Assembly: GCA_038522945.1 (NCBI GenBank)
Contig: JBCBJV010000002.1
Span: 62,001-126,000 of the forward strand
Direction of reading: 5' to 3'
From: MED-G105 sp038522945
Lineage (GTDB): Bacteria > Pseudomonadota > Alphaproteobacteria > Caulobacterales > Parvularculaceae
DNA length: 64,000 nt
The notes under the pieces are model-generated. The model made no database searches and was not told the origin of the DNA. It was given only the letters and a program-made list of their open reading frames with translations. The position numbers were made by a program, and so were the translations under genes. This document shows, in pieces, positions 25,947 to 33,791 of the stretch (the stretch's first letter is position 1; each line of letters begins with the position of its first letter).

Positions 25947-26360
25947 TCAGCCTGTTGCAGGCTTAGGCACAAACTTCGAGTAAGTTTGGTTGGCGGCAAG
26001 GATCACGTGGTCCTCGACTCCGTTTTCGCGGTTCACGTTGATTGCGGCATATTCCGGCGACGTCATCATTTCCAGGAAGGCGGCGCGCGACGGGTAGAAC
26101 ACGACAACGACCCAGTCCCATCGGCCGCCCCCAAGATCGCCCAAGGCCACACCTTCAACGTGCCCGGCCCATAGAATCGTGCCGCCGACCTTCTTCAGAA
26201 GTGGCATGTCGCCTTTACTGTAGAGGGAATAGGCATCCCAACCGGAACCGCTCCAATCCAGCGACCGCTCACGGAACCGCACAAGGTTGACCATAACCAC
26301 GGGCCCTTGATCCGGCAGGCTGCGTACGAAGTCTTCGTTGAGGGCCTTGGGTCCCGCCAT
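25947..26360 (-). CDS. DUF1330-like ferredoxin-fold protein
   Basis: A 137-residue protein of the DUF1330/dimeric alpha-beta-barrel type. It has PVVMVNLVRFRE near the N-terminus, a central GGTILWAGHVEGVALGD strand, and WDWVVVVFYPSRAAFLEMMT followed by SPEYAAI, then a VEDHVILA tail. This pattern (a hydrolase- or monooxygenase-like small fold) recurs in proteins of unknown role, often near degradation genes. GAGGACG precedes the ATG at 26360. It is the second passenger of the inverted-repeat-bounded cassette and ends facing the DUF3237-like gene. Confidence 0.8.
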   Translation of the reverse strand: MAGPKALNEDFVRSLPDQGPVVMVNLVRFRERSLDWSGSGWDAYSLYSKGDMPLLKKVGGTILWAGHVEGVALGDLGGGRWDWVVVVFYPSRAAFLEMMTSPEYAAINVNRENGVEDHVILAANQTYSKFVPKPATG

Positions 26361-26514
26361 TGTACGTCCTCGGTTCTGAACTGTTTAAACCATAAGCCAC
26401 AAGTGAGCGGAAACGGCAAATAGTTGCGAGATTGCAAGCGACCGTTTTAGGGCGACTTAAGCCGCTCATATCGACCCTCGTCTATGGCAAAAACGGGCCA
26501 ACAACAGTCATCAG

Positions 26515-26535
26515 ATTTCAAACTGAGGCACTAAC
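26515..26535 (-). repeat. right terminal inverted repeat of the cassette
   Basis: Reverse complement of the left end over 20 of 21 positions; followed at once by the second GGGCTAGG copy. Confidence 0.75.
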
Positions 26536-26660
26536 GGGCTAGGACCTGGCTGGCTTGCGTGCGAAATTTGCCATATCGTAAGTGCCTCGTTCGCTGATCC
26601 TTCGAGGTCATGACGAGCGAAAAGAATGCTGGCTCAATAATGGAATGTCGGCAGCCGTGC

Positions 26661-26716
26661 TCATTAGGCCAATCTCACTAGGCCAGTCTCATTAGGCCAG
26701 TCTCATTAGAGGAGTG
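26661..26716 (+). repeat. 14-bp tandem repeat, four copies, ending in a ribosome-binding site
   Basis: Copies are TCATTAGGCCAATC, TCACTAGGCCAGTC, TCATTAGGCCAGTC and TCATTAGAGGAGTG. The last copy has diverged so that it contains AGAGGAG, which serves as the ribosome-binding site for the ATG at 26721. The first three keep the GGCCA core. Confidence 0.85.
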
Positions 26717-26720
26717 AAAC

Positions 26721-27080
26721 ATGACGGATAAAGCCACCCAGGTTCAGTATCTTGAGATTGTCACGCCGAACGTCAATGAGACGTGCGCAGCGCTAACCAA
26801 GCTCCAAGGCGTCTCCTTCAAGGGCCCGGAACCCATGCTTGGAAACGCCCATGTTGCTGTCCTCAGCGGCGGCGGTCAGATCGGTGTTCGCGCTCCGATG
26901 AGGGACGACGAAGATCCTGTCGTGCGTCCCTACTTGTTGGTCGACGACATTCAAGCGGCTTGCGCTGCTGCTGAAGAAGCGGGCGCAGAATTCGCTATGC
27001 CAGCGACAGAAATTCCCGGACACGGAACATTTGCGATCTATTTCCTTGGGGGCATCCAGTACGGTCTCTGGCAAATCTGA
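26721..27080 (+). CDS. VOC (glyoxalase-fold) protein
   Basis: A 119-residue two-beta-alpha-beta-beta-beta protein of the vicinal oxygen chelate superfamily, similar to YdfG/CFP30-type half-glyoxalases: QYLEIVTPNVNETCAAL, HVAVLSGGGQIGVRAP, RPYLLVDDIQAACAAAEEAG and a final FLGGIQYGLWQ. Only some of the usual metal-binding residues are apparent, so enzymatic activity is uncertain. It starts at 26721 behind the AGAGGAG formed by the last tandem-repeat copy. It may be transcribed with the SDR gene 116 bases downstream. Confidence 0.85.
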   Translation: MTDKATQVQYLEIVTPNVNETCAALTKLQGVSFKGPEPMLGNAHVAVLSGGGQIGVRAPMRDDEDPVVRPYLLVDDIQAACAAAEEAGAEFAMPATEIPGHGTFAIYFLGGIQYGLWQI

Positions 27081-27135
27081 TCTCTTGTGCCAGTCCTTGT
27101 GGTTAAAGTTGCGGGACGGGGACCGACGTCCGGCG

Positions 27136-27180
27136 CCCAGCTACTCTACACCCAGCCACTTTCCACCCGGCCACTTTCCA
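27136..27180 (+). repeat. 15-bp tandem repeat, three copies, upstream of an SDR gene
   Basis: Copies are CCCAGCTACTCTACA, CCCAGCCACTTTCCA and CCCGGCCACTTTCCA. It ends 16 bases before the ATG at 27197. A shared GGCCA core links it loosely to the 14-bp repeat 450 bases upstream. Confidence 0.8.
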
Positions 27181-27196
27181 TAGGATAATCTGTGTC

Positions 27197-28012
27197 ATGA
27201 CATTTCAAGACAAAACTGTCTGGATCACCGGTGCCTCGTCCGGGATCGGAGAGGCGCTTGCGCATGTGTTTGCCGCCAAAGGGGCAGCGATCATTTTGTC
27301 AGGTCGGCGCGAAGCTGCGCTGCAGAATGTGTCCGACGCTCTAGGGACCGATACGCTCATACTGCCTTTTGAGGCGACCGCTTATGAAGCGCTGCCCGAA
27401 GCGGTCTCAAAGGCATGGGCCTGGCGCGGCCGCGTTGATGTTCTCGTGAACAATGCCGGCGTTAGCCAGCGTAGCCTCGCCATCGACACCGAGCCGGAGG
27501 TTTATCGCGCGTTGATCGACATCGACCTTCTGGCGCCGATTTGGCTGACCCAACTGCAACTTAAGCGCATGGCCGAAGCGGGCGGGGCTCATATCGTGGC
27601 CATCAGTTCCGTCGCCGGACGGATTGGCGCGCCCATGCGCACCGGGTATTGCGCGGCCAAGCATGGGCTCATCGGTTATATGGATGCCCTCCGAACGGAA
27701 GTCTCAATTCCCCATAATATTCATGTCACCAATGTCCTGCCGGGCTCGATTGCGACTAATGTTTCTCGGAATGCGCTAACCGCAGACGGCACTCAGCGGG
27801 GCAACTCCGACGCCAATATCGACAATGGCGACGATCCCATGGAATGCGCACGGGCCATCGTGGAGGCGGTGGAGAACAGGGTGCCTGAGCTGATTTTCGC
27901 AAATGGTATGGAGCTGGAGATGGCCAAACTCCGACAATCAAATCCCGAGCAGCTGTTCGAGCTAGCCAATCAGTATGGGGCGCAGATTGTCGCTAACGGG
28001 CTCCCCGAATAG
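27197..28012 (+). CDS. short-chain dehydrogenase/reductase, DHRS7-like
   Basis: A 271-residue classical SDR: cofactor motif TGASSGIGEALA (about 10-21), RR at the end of beta2 suggesting NADP(H), NNAGVSQRS, catalytic ISSVAGRIG (Ser) and YCAAKHG (Tyr-Lys). The pattern VSQRSLAIDTEPEVYRALIDID is like DHRS7/DHRS7B-type reductases. Substrate unknown. AGGATAA precedes the ATG. It is the last gene of the accessory stretch before dxs. Confidence 0.9.
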   Translation: MTFQDKTVWITGASSGIGEALAHVFAAKGAAIILSGRREAALQNVSDALGTDTLILPFEATAYEALPEAVSKAWAWRGRVDVLVNNAGVSQRSLAIDTEPEVYRALIDIDLLAPIWLTQLQLKRMAEAGGAHIVAISSVAGRIGAPMRTGYCAAKHGLIGYMDALRTEVSIPHNIHVTNVLPGSIATNVSRNALTADGTQRGNSDANIDNGDDPMECARAIVEAVENRVPELIFANGMELEMAKLRQSNPEQLFELANQYGAQIVANGLPE

Positions 28013-28394
28013 CGACCGCCGGGTCATTGCGCGGCGTTTTTCAGGAAAAACTTATCGAACACCCCTTCGGCGGCCTTATAGTGTCATCCCACGCAGAGAC
28101 CCTTGGCGGTTTCGGGTGCAAAACCCCGACATAAAAAGTGTGTCGCCAAAACGCCGCGTGGAGCCTGAAAATTGACGTGGTTCAACCTCAATGTCGACGT
28201 TGAGGGGTGGTCATTCCGCCCAGACGTCGTAAGAGAACAGGTTAGGTCCGTGACTTTGTTTGTGCATTGCAAAATGACGTCACGCGAGAGACAACACCAG
28301 AAAAGTGCCGGACAAGAGCGGCACGCCACTGCGGGGGCCAGCCAGATGAATCTGGCATCGTATGCCGCCGCGCCGACTGTGAGGTAGTGATTTT
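28013..28394. other. 382-base intergenic region upstream of dxs
   Basis: No credible gene. A 71-codon frame at 28172-28387 has no ribosome site and no recognisable protein character. The region should carry the dxs promoter; I see no distinct operator or riboswitch. Confidence 0.5.
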
Positions 28395-30308
28395 ATGGCC
28401 ATCGAAACGCCGCTCCTGGATCAGGTCAATTCCCCCGAAGATCTGCGCAAACTGGACAAAAGCCAGTTGCGCCAGTTTGCCGATGAGCTCCGCGCTGAAG
28501 TGATCGACGCAGTGTCCGTCACCGGCGGACACCTGGGGTCGGGTCTTGGTGTGGTCGAGTTGACGGCGGCGATCCACTATGTCTTCAACACGCCGGACGA
28601 TCGTCTGGTCTGGGACGTAGGCCATCAGTGCTATCCGCATAAAGTCATCACCGGCCGTCGCGACCGGATCCGCACGTTGCGCCAGGGCGGTGGCCTTTCC
28701 GGGTTCACCAAGCGGTCCGAGAGTGAGTATGACCCGTTCGGTGCAGCCCATGCAGCGACGTCGATTTCTGCGGCAACAGGGTTTGCCGAAGCCTCCCGTC
28801 ACCTTGGCAAAGACACGACGTCCATCGCTGTGATCGGTGACGGGTCCATGTCCGCCGGTATGGCCTATGAAGGCCTTAATAATGCAGGCCATCTGGGCTC
28901 GAAAATGGTGGTCATCCTCAACGACAACGACATGTCCATTGCCCCGCCGGTTGGGGCCATGAGCGCCTATCTGGCCCGTGCGTCTTCGTCAGGCGTCTAT
29001 CAAGGCTTCCGCAAATTCTCCAAGCAGCTTTCCAAGCGTCTGCCCCGCCGGATCTATGAGAGCCTTGCCAAAGCCGAGGAGTATGGCCGCGGTATGGTCA
29101 CCGGGGGTACCCTCTTTGAAGAGCTCGGCTTCTATTATGTGGGCCCGATCGACGGCCACAACATGGACCACCTCGTGCCGGTTCTGGAAAATGTCCGCGA
29201 CATGCAGGAGGGCCCGGTTCTCGTCCATGTGGTTACCCAGAAGGGCAAGGGCTACTCCTACGCGGAGGAAGCCGCCGACAAGTATCACGGTGTGGCCAAG
29301 TTCGATGTGGTCTCGGGCAAGCAGCAAAAGGGCACGCCAAACGCCCCGGCCTACCAGAAGGTGTTCGGTCAGACCCTTTTGAATCTGGCGGAGAAAGACC
29401 CGAAAATTGTCGGCATTACCGCGGCCATGCCGTCGGGCACGTCCATCGATATCCTCGAAAAGGCCATGCCGGAGCGGGTTTATGATGTCGGTATTGCCGA
29501 GCAACATGCGGTGACCTTTGCCGCCGGTCTCGCCGGTGACGGTATGCGGCCTTTCTGTGCGATCTACTCGACATTCCTGCAACGGGCGTATGACTCCGTC
29601 GTCCACGACGTGGCGATCCAGAACCTGCCGGTGCGCTTCCCCATGGACCGGGCCGGTCTTGTGGGTGCAGACGGTCAGACCCATGCGGGTTCGTTTGATA
29701 TCGCCTACCTCGGCTGTCTGCCGAACATGGTCCTGATGGCGGCCGGCGACGAAGCCGAACTCGTCCACATGACGACGACGGCTGCTGAGTATGACGAAGG
29801 CCCGATCGCGTTCCGTTATCCGCGCGGCGAGGGGGCCGGCGTTGACCTGCCAGCTATCGGCAAGATCCTAGAGATCGGTAAGGGCCGCATCGTCAAGGAA
29901 GGCACAAAAGTCGCCATACTCTCTTATGGCGGTCGCCTACAGGAAGCGCTCAAGGCAGCGGAGATGCTGGAAGCGCAAGGGCTTTCCACGACGGTTGCCG
30001 ATGCGCGCTTTGCTAAGCCGTTTGACCAGGACCTGGTCCGGCAGTTGGCCTCTCACCATGAGGTCGTGATCACCATTGAAGAAGGCTCCATCGGCGGCTT
30101 CGGCGCTTATGTGCTGCACTATCTCTCCGATGAGGGCATGCTCGACAATGGCCTGAAGATCCGCACCATGACCTTGCCGGATGTCTTCCAGGATCACGAC
30201 AAGCCAGCGGCCATGTATGACAGTGCGCGGCTGAATGCTCAGCACATTGTTGAGCGCGCGCGTCAGGCGCTCGGTATGGCTGCGGAGGTCGTCAATCTCC
30301 ACGGCTAG
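28395..30308 (+). CDS. dxs: 1-deoxy-D-xylulose-5-phosphate synthase
   Basis: Thiamine-diphosphate enzyme condensing pyruvate and glyceraldehyde-3-phosphate, the first step of the MEP isoprenoid pathway (it also supplies thiamine and pyridoxal precursors). At 637 residues it is full length. The TPP motif is VIGDGSMSAGMAYEGLNNAG. Other landmarks are GHLGSGLGVVELT, GHQCYPHKVITGRRD, YDVGIAEQHAVTFAAG, MDRAGLVGADGQTHAG and the C-terminal DHDKPAAMY. GAGGTAGTG precedes the ATG. A terminator follows, so tlyA downstream may be only partly co-transcribed. Confidence 0.97.
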   Translation: MAIETPLLDQVNSPEDLRKLDKSQLRQFADELRAEVIDAVSVTGGHLGSGLGVVELTAAIHYVFNTPDDRLVWDVGHQCYPHKVITGRRDRIRTLRQGGGLSGFTKRSESEYDPFGAAHAATSISAATGFAEASRHLGKDTTSIAVIGDGSMSAGMAYEGLNNAGHLGSKMVVILNDNDMSIAPPVGAMSAYLARASSSGVYQGFRKFSKQLSKRLPRRIYESLAKAEEYGRGMVTGGTLFEELGFYYVGPIDGHNMDHLVPVLENVRDMQEGPVLVHVVTQKGKGYSYAEEAADKYHGVAKFDVVSGKQQKGTPNAPAYQKVFGQTLLNLAEKDPKIVGITAAMPSGTSIDILEKAMPERVYDVGIAEQHAVTFAAGLAGDGMRPFCAIYSTFLQRAYDSVVHDVAIQNLPVRFPMDRAGLVGADGQTHAGSFDIAYLGCLPNMVLMAAGDEAELVHMTTTAAEYDEGPIAFRYPRGEGAGVDLPAIGKILEIGKGRIVKEGTKVAILSYGGRLQEALKAAEMLEAQGLSTTVADARFAKPFDQDLVRQLASHHEVVITIEEGSIGGFGAYVLHYLSDEGMLDNGLKIRTMTLPDVFQDHDKPAAMYDSARLNAQHIVERARQALGMAAEVVNLHG

Positions 30309-30337
30309 TTGGCAGCTGAGTTTCGAACTTGATGAGG

Positions 30338-30368
30338 GGCCTGGCAGCACAAGCTGCCGGGCCTTTCT
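30338..30368 (+). terminator. rho-independent terminator after dxs
   Basis: GGCC-T-GGCAGC (30338-30348) pairs with GCTGCC-G-GGCC (30353-30363) around an ACAA loop and is followed by TTTCT. It lies between the dxs stop and the tlyA start. Confidence 0.65.
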
Positions 30369-30413
30369 CGTCAGAGGCCTGATGATTGTCAGGGCAGGTA
30401 TGAGGTCGATGCG

Positions 30414-31172
30414 GTGACGGACGATGGGCCAAAAAGCCGCCGCCTTGATCAGGTGCTTGTGGATGCTGGCCATTTTGCCAGCCGCACCCGGGCGCAAGGC
30501 GCTATCAGACAAGGCCATGTGGCCGTCGACGGCAGGACTGTTTCGAAGCCGGGACAATTGATTGCCCCCGAAAGCGAGGTTTCCGTATCAGGTGACGTGC
30601 ACGGATTTGTCTCGCGTGCCGCCTTGAAGCTGGAAAATGGTCTGGATGCCTTTGGTTTTGACCCGGCGGGAAAAATTTGTCTCGATCTGGGCGCCTCAAC
30701 GGGCGGGTTCACGCAAAGTTTGCTGAACCGCGGCGCGGCGAAGGTCTACGCCATTGATGTCGGCACTGGCCAGCTCCACGAAAGTCTCGCTGGCGAGGAG
30801 CGCGTCATCAATCTTGAAAAAACCCATGCCAAGACCATCAGTGATCAGAATGTGCCGGAGCTGGTCGACGCAATTGTTTGTGACGTGAGCTTTATCAGCC
30901 TTAAGAAGTCCTTACCCTTTGCGCTGGCGCGGGCAAGCAAGATTGCCTTTCTGGTGGCGCTCATCAAACCCCAGTTTGAACTGGGGCCAGCGTTCATCGG
31001 CAAAGGCGGGCTCGTGACGGCGGATGACAGTCAACTCGGCGCATTGTGCGGGGATATGGCGCGCTGGCTGGAAGGACTAGGTTGGCAAGTGGCGGGCGTG
31101 ATCGACAGCCCCATCAAGGGCGGTGACGGTAACAGGGAATTTCTGATCGGTGCCCAGAGAACAAGCCAGTAA
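30414..31172 (+). CDS. tlyA: TlyA-family rRNA 2'-O-methyltransferase
   Basis: A 252-residue protein with an N-terminal S4 RNA-binding domain (RLDQVLVDAGHFASRTRAQG, about 9-65) and a Rossmann methyltransferase domain with the SAM motif CLDLGASTGGFTQSLL. TlyA methylates 16S and/or 23S rRNA; older records call it hemolysin A. It starts with GTG at 30414, with GAGG 12 bases upstream. It overlaps the next RNA methyltransferase gene by 23 bases. The dxs-tlyA neighbourhood is common in alphaproteobacteria. Confidence 0.92.
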   Translation: MTDDGPKSRRLDQVLVDAGHFASRTRAQGAIRQGHVAVDGRTVSKPGQLIAPESEVSVSGDVHGFVSRAALKLENGLDAFGFDPAGKICLDLGASTGGFTQSLLNRGAAKVYAIDVGTGQLHESLAGEERVINLEKTHAKTISDQNVPELVDAIVCDVSFISLKKSLPFALARASKIAFLVALIKPQFELGPAFIGKGGLVTADDSQLGALCGDMARWLEGLGWQVAGVIDSPIKGGDGNREFLIGAQRTSQ

Positions 31173-32469
31173 GAGAAGACCGTCAAGAAGGAAAACCGCC
31201 CGTCCGGCCGCGCCAGTAAGGGAAGTCTCCGGTGAGATCGGAGCAATCGGTGCGAAAGGCGACGGGCTTTTGGGTATCGATGGAGATCTCTACCATGTTC
31301 CGTACACGGTGCCGGGTGACCGTGGCGCATTTTTGGTCAGTGAAGGGCGCGGCGAAATCAAGTCCCTGTCCGCGCGTGGGCCTGTCCTAGCTGAGCCAAT
31401 CTGTGCGCATTACAGGGTATGCGGTGGATGTCAGCTGCAGCATGTGAGCGAAGACTTCTACCGGGCCTGGAAGCGCGAACGGATTGTTGAGGCGCTGGGC
31501 CGGGCCGGGCTCGGTCATGTGATGGTTCTGCCGGTCGTTACAACACCCGCCGCCACCCGTCGGCGGGCCCGGTTCAGTTTTCGCCGTCACGGCAAGGAGC
31601 TTCGTCTGGGCTTCAAAAAGCGCAATGCCCATGAAATTGTCTCCCTTAGTGAGTGCCATGTTCTGCATGCAGAGATTGACATGATCCGGCCTGCCTTGAC
31701 TGAGCTCATCGACAGGCTCGGGCTTGCCGTCGGGGACGTGGCGGTCACCAAGTGTGCGAATGGTCTGGATGTCTCTGTCAATGACAAGGCGAAGGTTAAG
31801 GCCGAACCCGATCCGCTGGTCGTCGCTGAACTTGGCCACTGGATGCGCGCGCAAAACTGCCTGCGGCTGGCATTGAACGGCGAGGTTCTGCTTCAGCTCT
31901 CAGTGCCGGTCATTCATCTGCAGGGGATCGATATCCCGGTGCCAGTGGAAGGCTTCCTTCAGGCAAGCACTGAGGGCGAAGCCGTGCTCATCCAGGAAGT
32001 GATCGATACCCTTGAAGGGGCGCGCCGTGTCGGTGATCTCTTCAGCGGTATAGGGACATTTGCCCTGCCTCTTGCCCGATCGCGGACTGTGGCCGCCTGG
32101 GATAGCGACGCCGCTGCCATTGAAGCGCTTGCCAAGGCGGGGGCGGCCGCACGGCGCGGTGGTCTTGTTCGTTATGATATTTCGGCAGAGCCGAGAAACC
32201 TCTTTACGCGGCCAATCATGGCAGCAGAGCTCAACAAGTTCGACGGTCTCGTGATCGACCCGCCCCGGGCCGGCGCAAAAGAACAGGCCGCCGAGATCGC
32301 AAAGTCCTATGTGCCGCGCGTCGCTTTTGTGTCCTGCAACCCGTCGACGTTTGCCCGCGATGCAAAAATCCTTGTCGACGGCGGCTATCAACTGACCCAG
32401 GTCACGCCGGTCGATCAGTTCGTTTACTCCGCCCACGTTGAATTAGTCGGACGGTTTGAAAGAGCATAA
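31150..32469 (+). CDS. 23S rRNA (uracil-5-)-methyltransferase-like, TrmA/RlmD family
   Basis: A 439-residue class I methyltransferase. A TRAM-like beta-barrel at about 25-85 is followed by the 4Fe-4S cysteine motif CAHYRVCGGCQLQH. The SAM-binding GDLFSGIGTFALPLA and the catalytic VSCNPSTFARD (nucleophilic cysteine) are at the C-terminal half. It makes m5U in 23S rRNA or tRNA; which position cannot be told. The GTG start at 31150 lies inside the tlyA end. The first 25 residues are basic and not conserved in my memory, so a later start is possible. Confidence 0.9.
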   Translation: MPREQASKRRPSRRKTARPAAPVREVSGEIGAIGAKGDGLLGIDGDLYHVPYTVPGDRGAFLVSEGRGEIKSLSARGPVLAEPICAHYRVCGGCQLQHVSEDFYRAWKRERIVEALGRAGLGHVMVLPVVTTPAATRRRARFSFRRHGKELRLGFKKRNAHEIVSLSECHVLHAEIDMIRPALTELIDRLGLAVGDVAVTKCANGLDVSVNDKAKVKAEPDPLVVAELGHWMRAQNCLRLALNGEVLLQLSVPVIHLQGIDIPVPVEGFLQASTEGEAVLIQEVIDTLEGARRVGDLFSGIGTFALPLARSRTVAAWDSDAAAIEALAKAGAAARRGGLVRYDISAEPRNLFTRPIMAAELNKFDGLVIDPPRAGAKEQAAEIAKSYVPRVAFVSCNPSTFARDAKILVDGGYQLTQVTPVDQFVYSAHVELVGRFERA

Positions 32470-32487
32470 CGCGCTATTAGTCAATGC

Positions 32488-32530
32488 AAAGAACGTTGCT
32501 CCCCTACCTGTGTGGGAAAAGGTTCTTTTT
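32488..32530. terminator. possible terminator between convergent genes
   Basis: AAAGAAC (32488-32494) can pair with GTTCTTT (32522-32528), with an inner CCC/GGG pairing and a T run on the plus strand. Weak stem. Confidence 0.35.
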
Positions 32531-32541
32531 GAGAGTCGGTT

Positions 32542-33654
32542 TTATTCGTTAGCCCACGACCCACACTGCCCGCGATGACGTAGCAGATGGTCCGCCAGGA
32601 CACATGCCATCATGGCTTTGGCGACGGGGACGGCACGGATGCCGACGCACGGGTCATGGCGGCCCTTGGTAACAATGTCCGTCTCCTGACCATCCTTTGT
32701 GACGGTGTTGCGCGGCGTCAGGATTGATGAGGTCGGCTTCACCGCAAAGCGCGCAACGACCGGCTGCCCGGTGGAGATGCCGCCGAGAACCCCGCCGGCT
32801 TTGTTCGACTGGAAGACCGGCGCGCCGTTCTCCATGCGGATTTCGTCGGCGTTTTCCTCACCCGTCAGCGCTGCTGATCCCATACCTTCGCCGATCTCAA
32901 CACCTTTGACGGCATTGATCGACATGAGCGCTGCTGCAAGATCCCCATCGAGTTTGCCATATACAGGTGCGCCAAGCCCGGCGGGCAAACCTTCCGCCAC
33001 AACTTCGATCACGGCGCCCAGCGAGGATCCGGCCTTGCGGGTGGCATCCAGAATATCGGCCCACTGGTGAGCGGCGGTCTTGTCCGGACACCAGAACGGA
33101 TTGTTTCCCGTCTCGCCCCAGTCGATTTGGTCCCGGTCTATCCCGTGAGGACCCATCTGGACCATGCCGGCATAGATCGCCGCATCGGGGCACAAGGACC
33201 TGATCACTTTTTCGGCGACAACGCCCGCAGCAACGCGGCTCGCGGTTTCCCGGGCGGACGAGCGCCCGCCGCCGCGATAGTCTCGTACGCCATATTTAGC
33301 ATCGTAGGTGAAGTCCGCATGGCCCGGCCGGTACTTGTCACGGATGTCGGTGTAATCCTTCGAGCGCTGATCAACGTTCTCGATCATGAGGCAAATGGGC
33401 GTGCCGGTGGAGACGGGCCCGCCAGTGCGGTCATCTTCAAAAACACCGGAGAGGATTTTGACCTGATCCGGCTCGCGCCGCTGCGTGACGTATTTCGAAG
33501 TGCCCGGCTTGCGCGTATCCAGCGCGGTCTGGATCTCTTCTCGGGTAATGGAAAGCCCCGGTGGGCACCCGTCAATCACGCAGCCGATTGCGTGTCCGTG
33601 GGATTCGCCCCAGGTCGTCACACGAAACAAGTGACCAAATGTGTTATGGGACAT
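32542..33654 (-). CDS. aroC: chorismate synthase
   Basis: Converts EPSP to chorismate with reduced FMN, the last step of the shikimate pathway. The 370 residues start MSHNTFGHLF at 33654, the family N-terminus; the frame is open to 33684. Signatures present: GESHGHAIGCVIDGCPPG, RREPDQVKILSGVFE, YRGGGRSSARETASRVAAGV (containing the conserved RxSARET) and a C-terminal DPCVGIRAVPVAKAMMA. It is divergent from pdxH and convergent with the RNA methyltransferase gene. Confidence 0.97.
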   Translation of the reverse strand: MSHNTFGHLFRVTTWGESHGHAIGCVIDGCPPGLSITREEIQTALDTRKPGTSKYVTQRREPDQVKILSGVFEDDRTGGPVSTGTPICLMIENVDQRSKDYTDIRDKYRPGHADFTYDAKYGVRDYRGGGRSSARETASRVAAGVVAEKVIRSLCPDAAIYAGMVQMGPHGIDRDQIDWGETGNNPFWCPDKTAAHQWADILDATRKAGSSLGAVIEVVAEGLPAGLGAPVYGKLDGDLAAALMSINAVKGVEIGEGMGSAALTGEENADEIRMENGAPVFQSNKAGGVLGGISTGQPVVARFAVKPTSSILTPRNTVTKDGQETDIVTKGRHDPCVGIRAVPVAKAMMACVLADHLLRHRGQCGSWANE

Positions 33655-33791
33655 TCTCTGGTGTCCTTGAGAAAAGCCGACCAAGCCGTTGCGTCATTGC
33701 GCATCAAAGACGATCCTTCCGCGCATGAGTATATCCCTTAGTATCAGGCGTTCCTTTCGCCCCCGTCAATTCCGCCAAAAGACCACGCATC

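Larger units (their letters stand above)
25300..26543. mobile_element. putative transposase-less insertion cassette with two passenger genes
   Basis: A 1,228-bp segment (25308-26535) has terminal inverted repeats of 21 bp that match at 20 positions. The repeats carry the shared core TAGTGCCTCAGTTTGAAAT at 25310-25328 and its exact reverse complement at 26515-26533. Immediately outside lie identical 8-mers GGGCTAGG (25300-25307 and 26536-26543), as expected for a target-site duplication. Inside are only a DUF3237-like and a DUF1330-like gene, facing each other; no transposase or fragment of one is visible. The arrangement is that of a mobile insertion cassette moved in trans. Several transposase families make 8-bp duplications, so I do not assign one. 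Confidence 0.7.
26361..26720. other. 360-base gene-free stretch with cassette end and repeats
   Basis: It holds the right inverted repeat and target duplication of the cassette (26515-26543), and a lone copy of a related end sequence, GTAAGTGCCTC at 26578-26588 (10 of 11 matches to the right end). The 14-bp tandem repeat at 26661-26716 leads into the next gene. No convincing ORF or RNA gene was seen. Confidence 0.7.

Noticed and set aside
26661..27180. The two short tandem arrays as a CRISPR
   Set aside because: Units are 14-15 bp, head to tail with no spacers, and there are no cas genes.
28172..28387. A 71-codon open frame before dxs as a small gene
   Set aside because: No ribosome site; ends at the dxs ribosome-binding region and has unremarkable composition.
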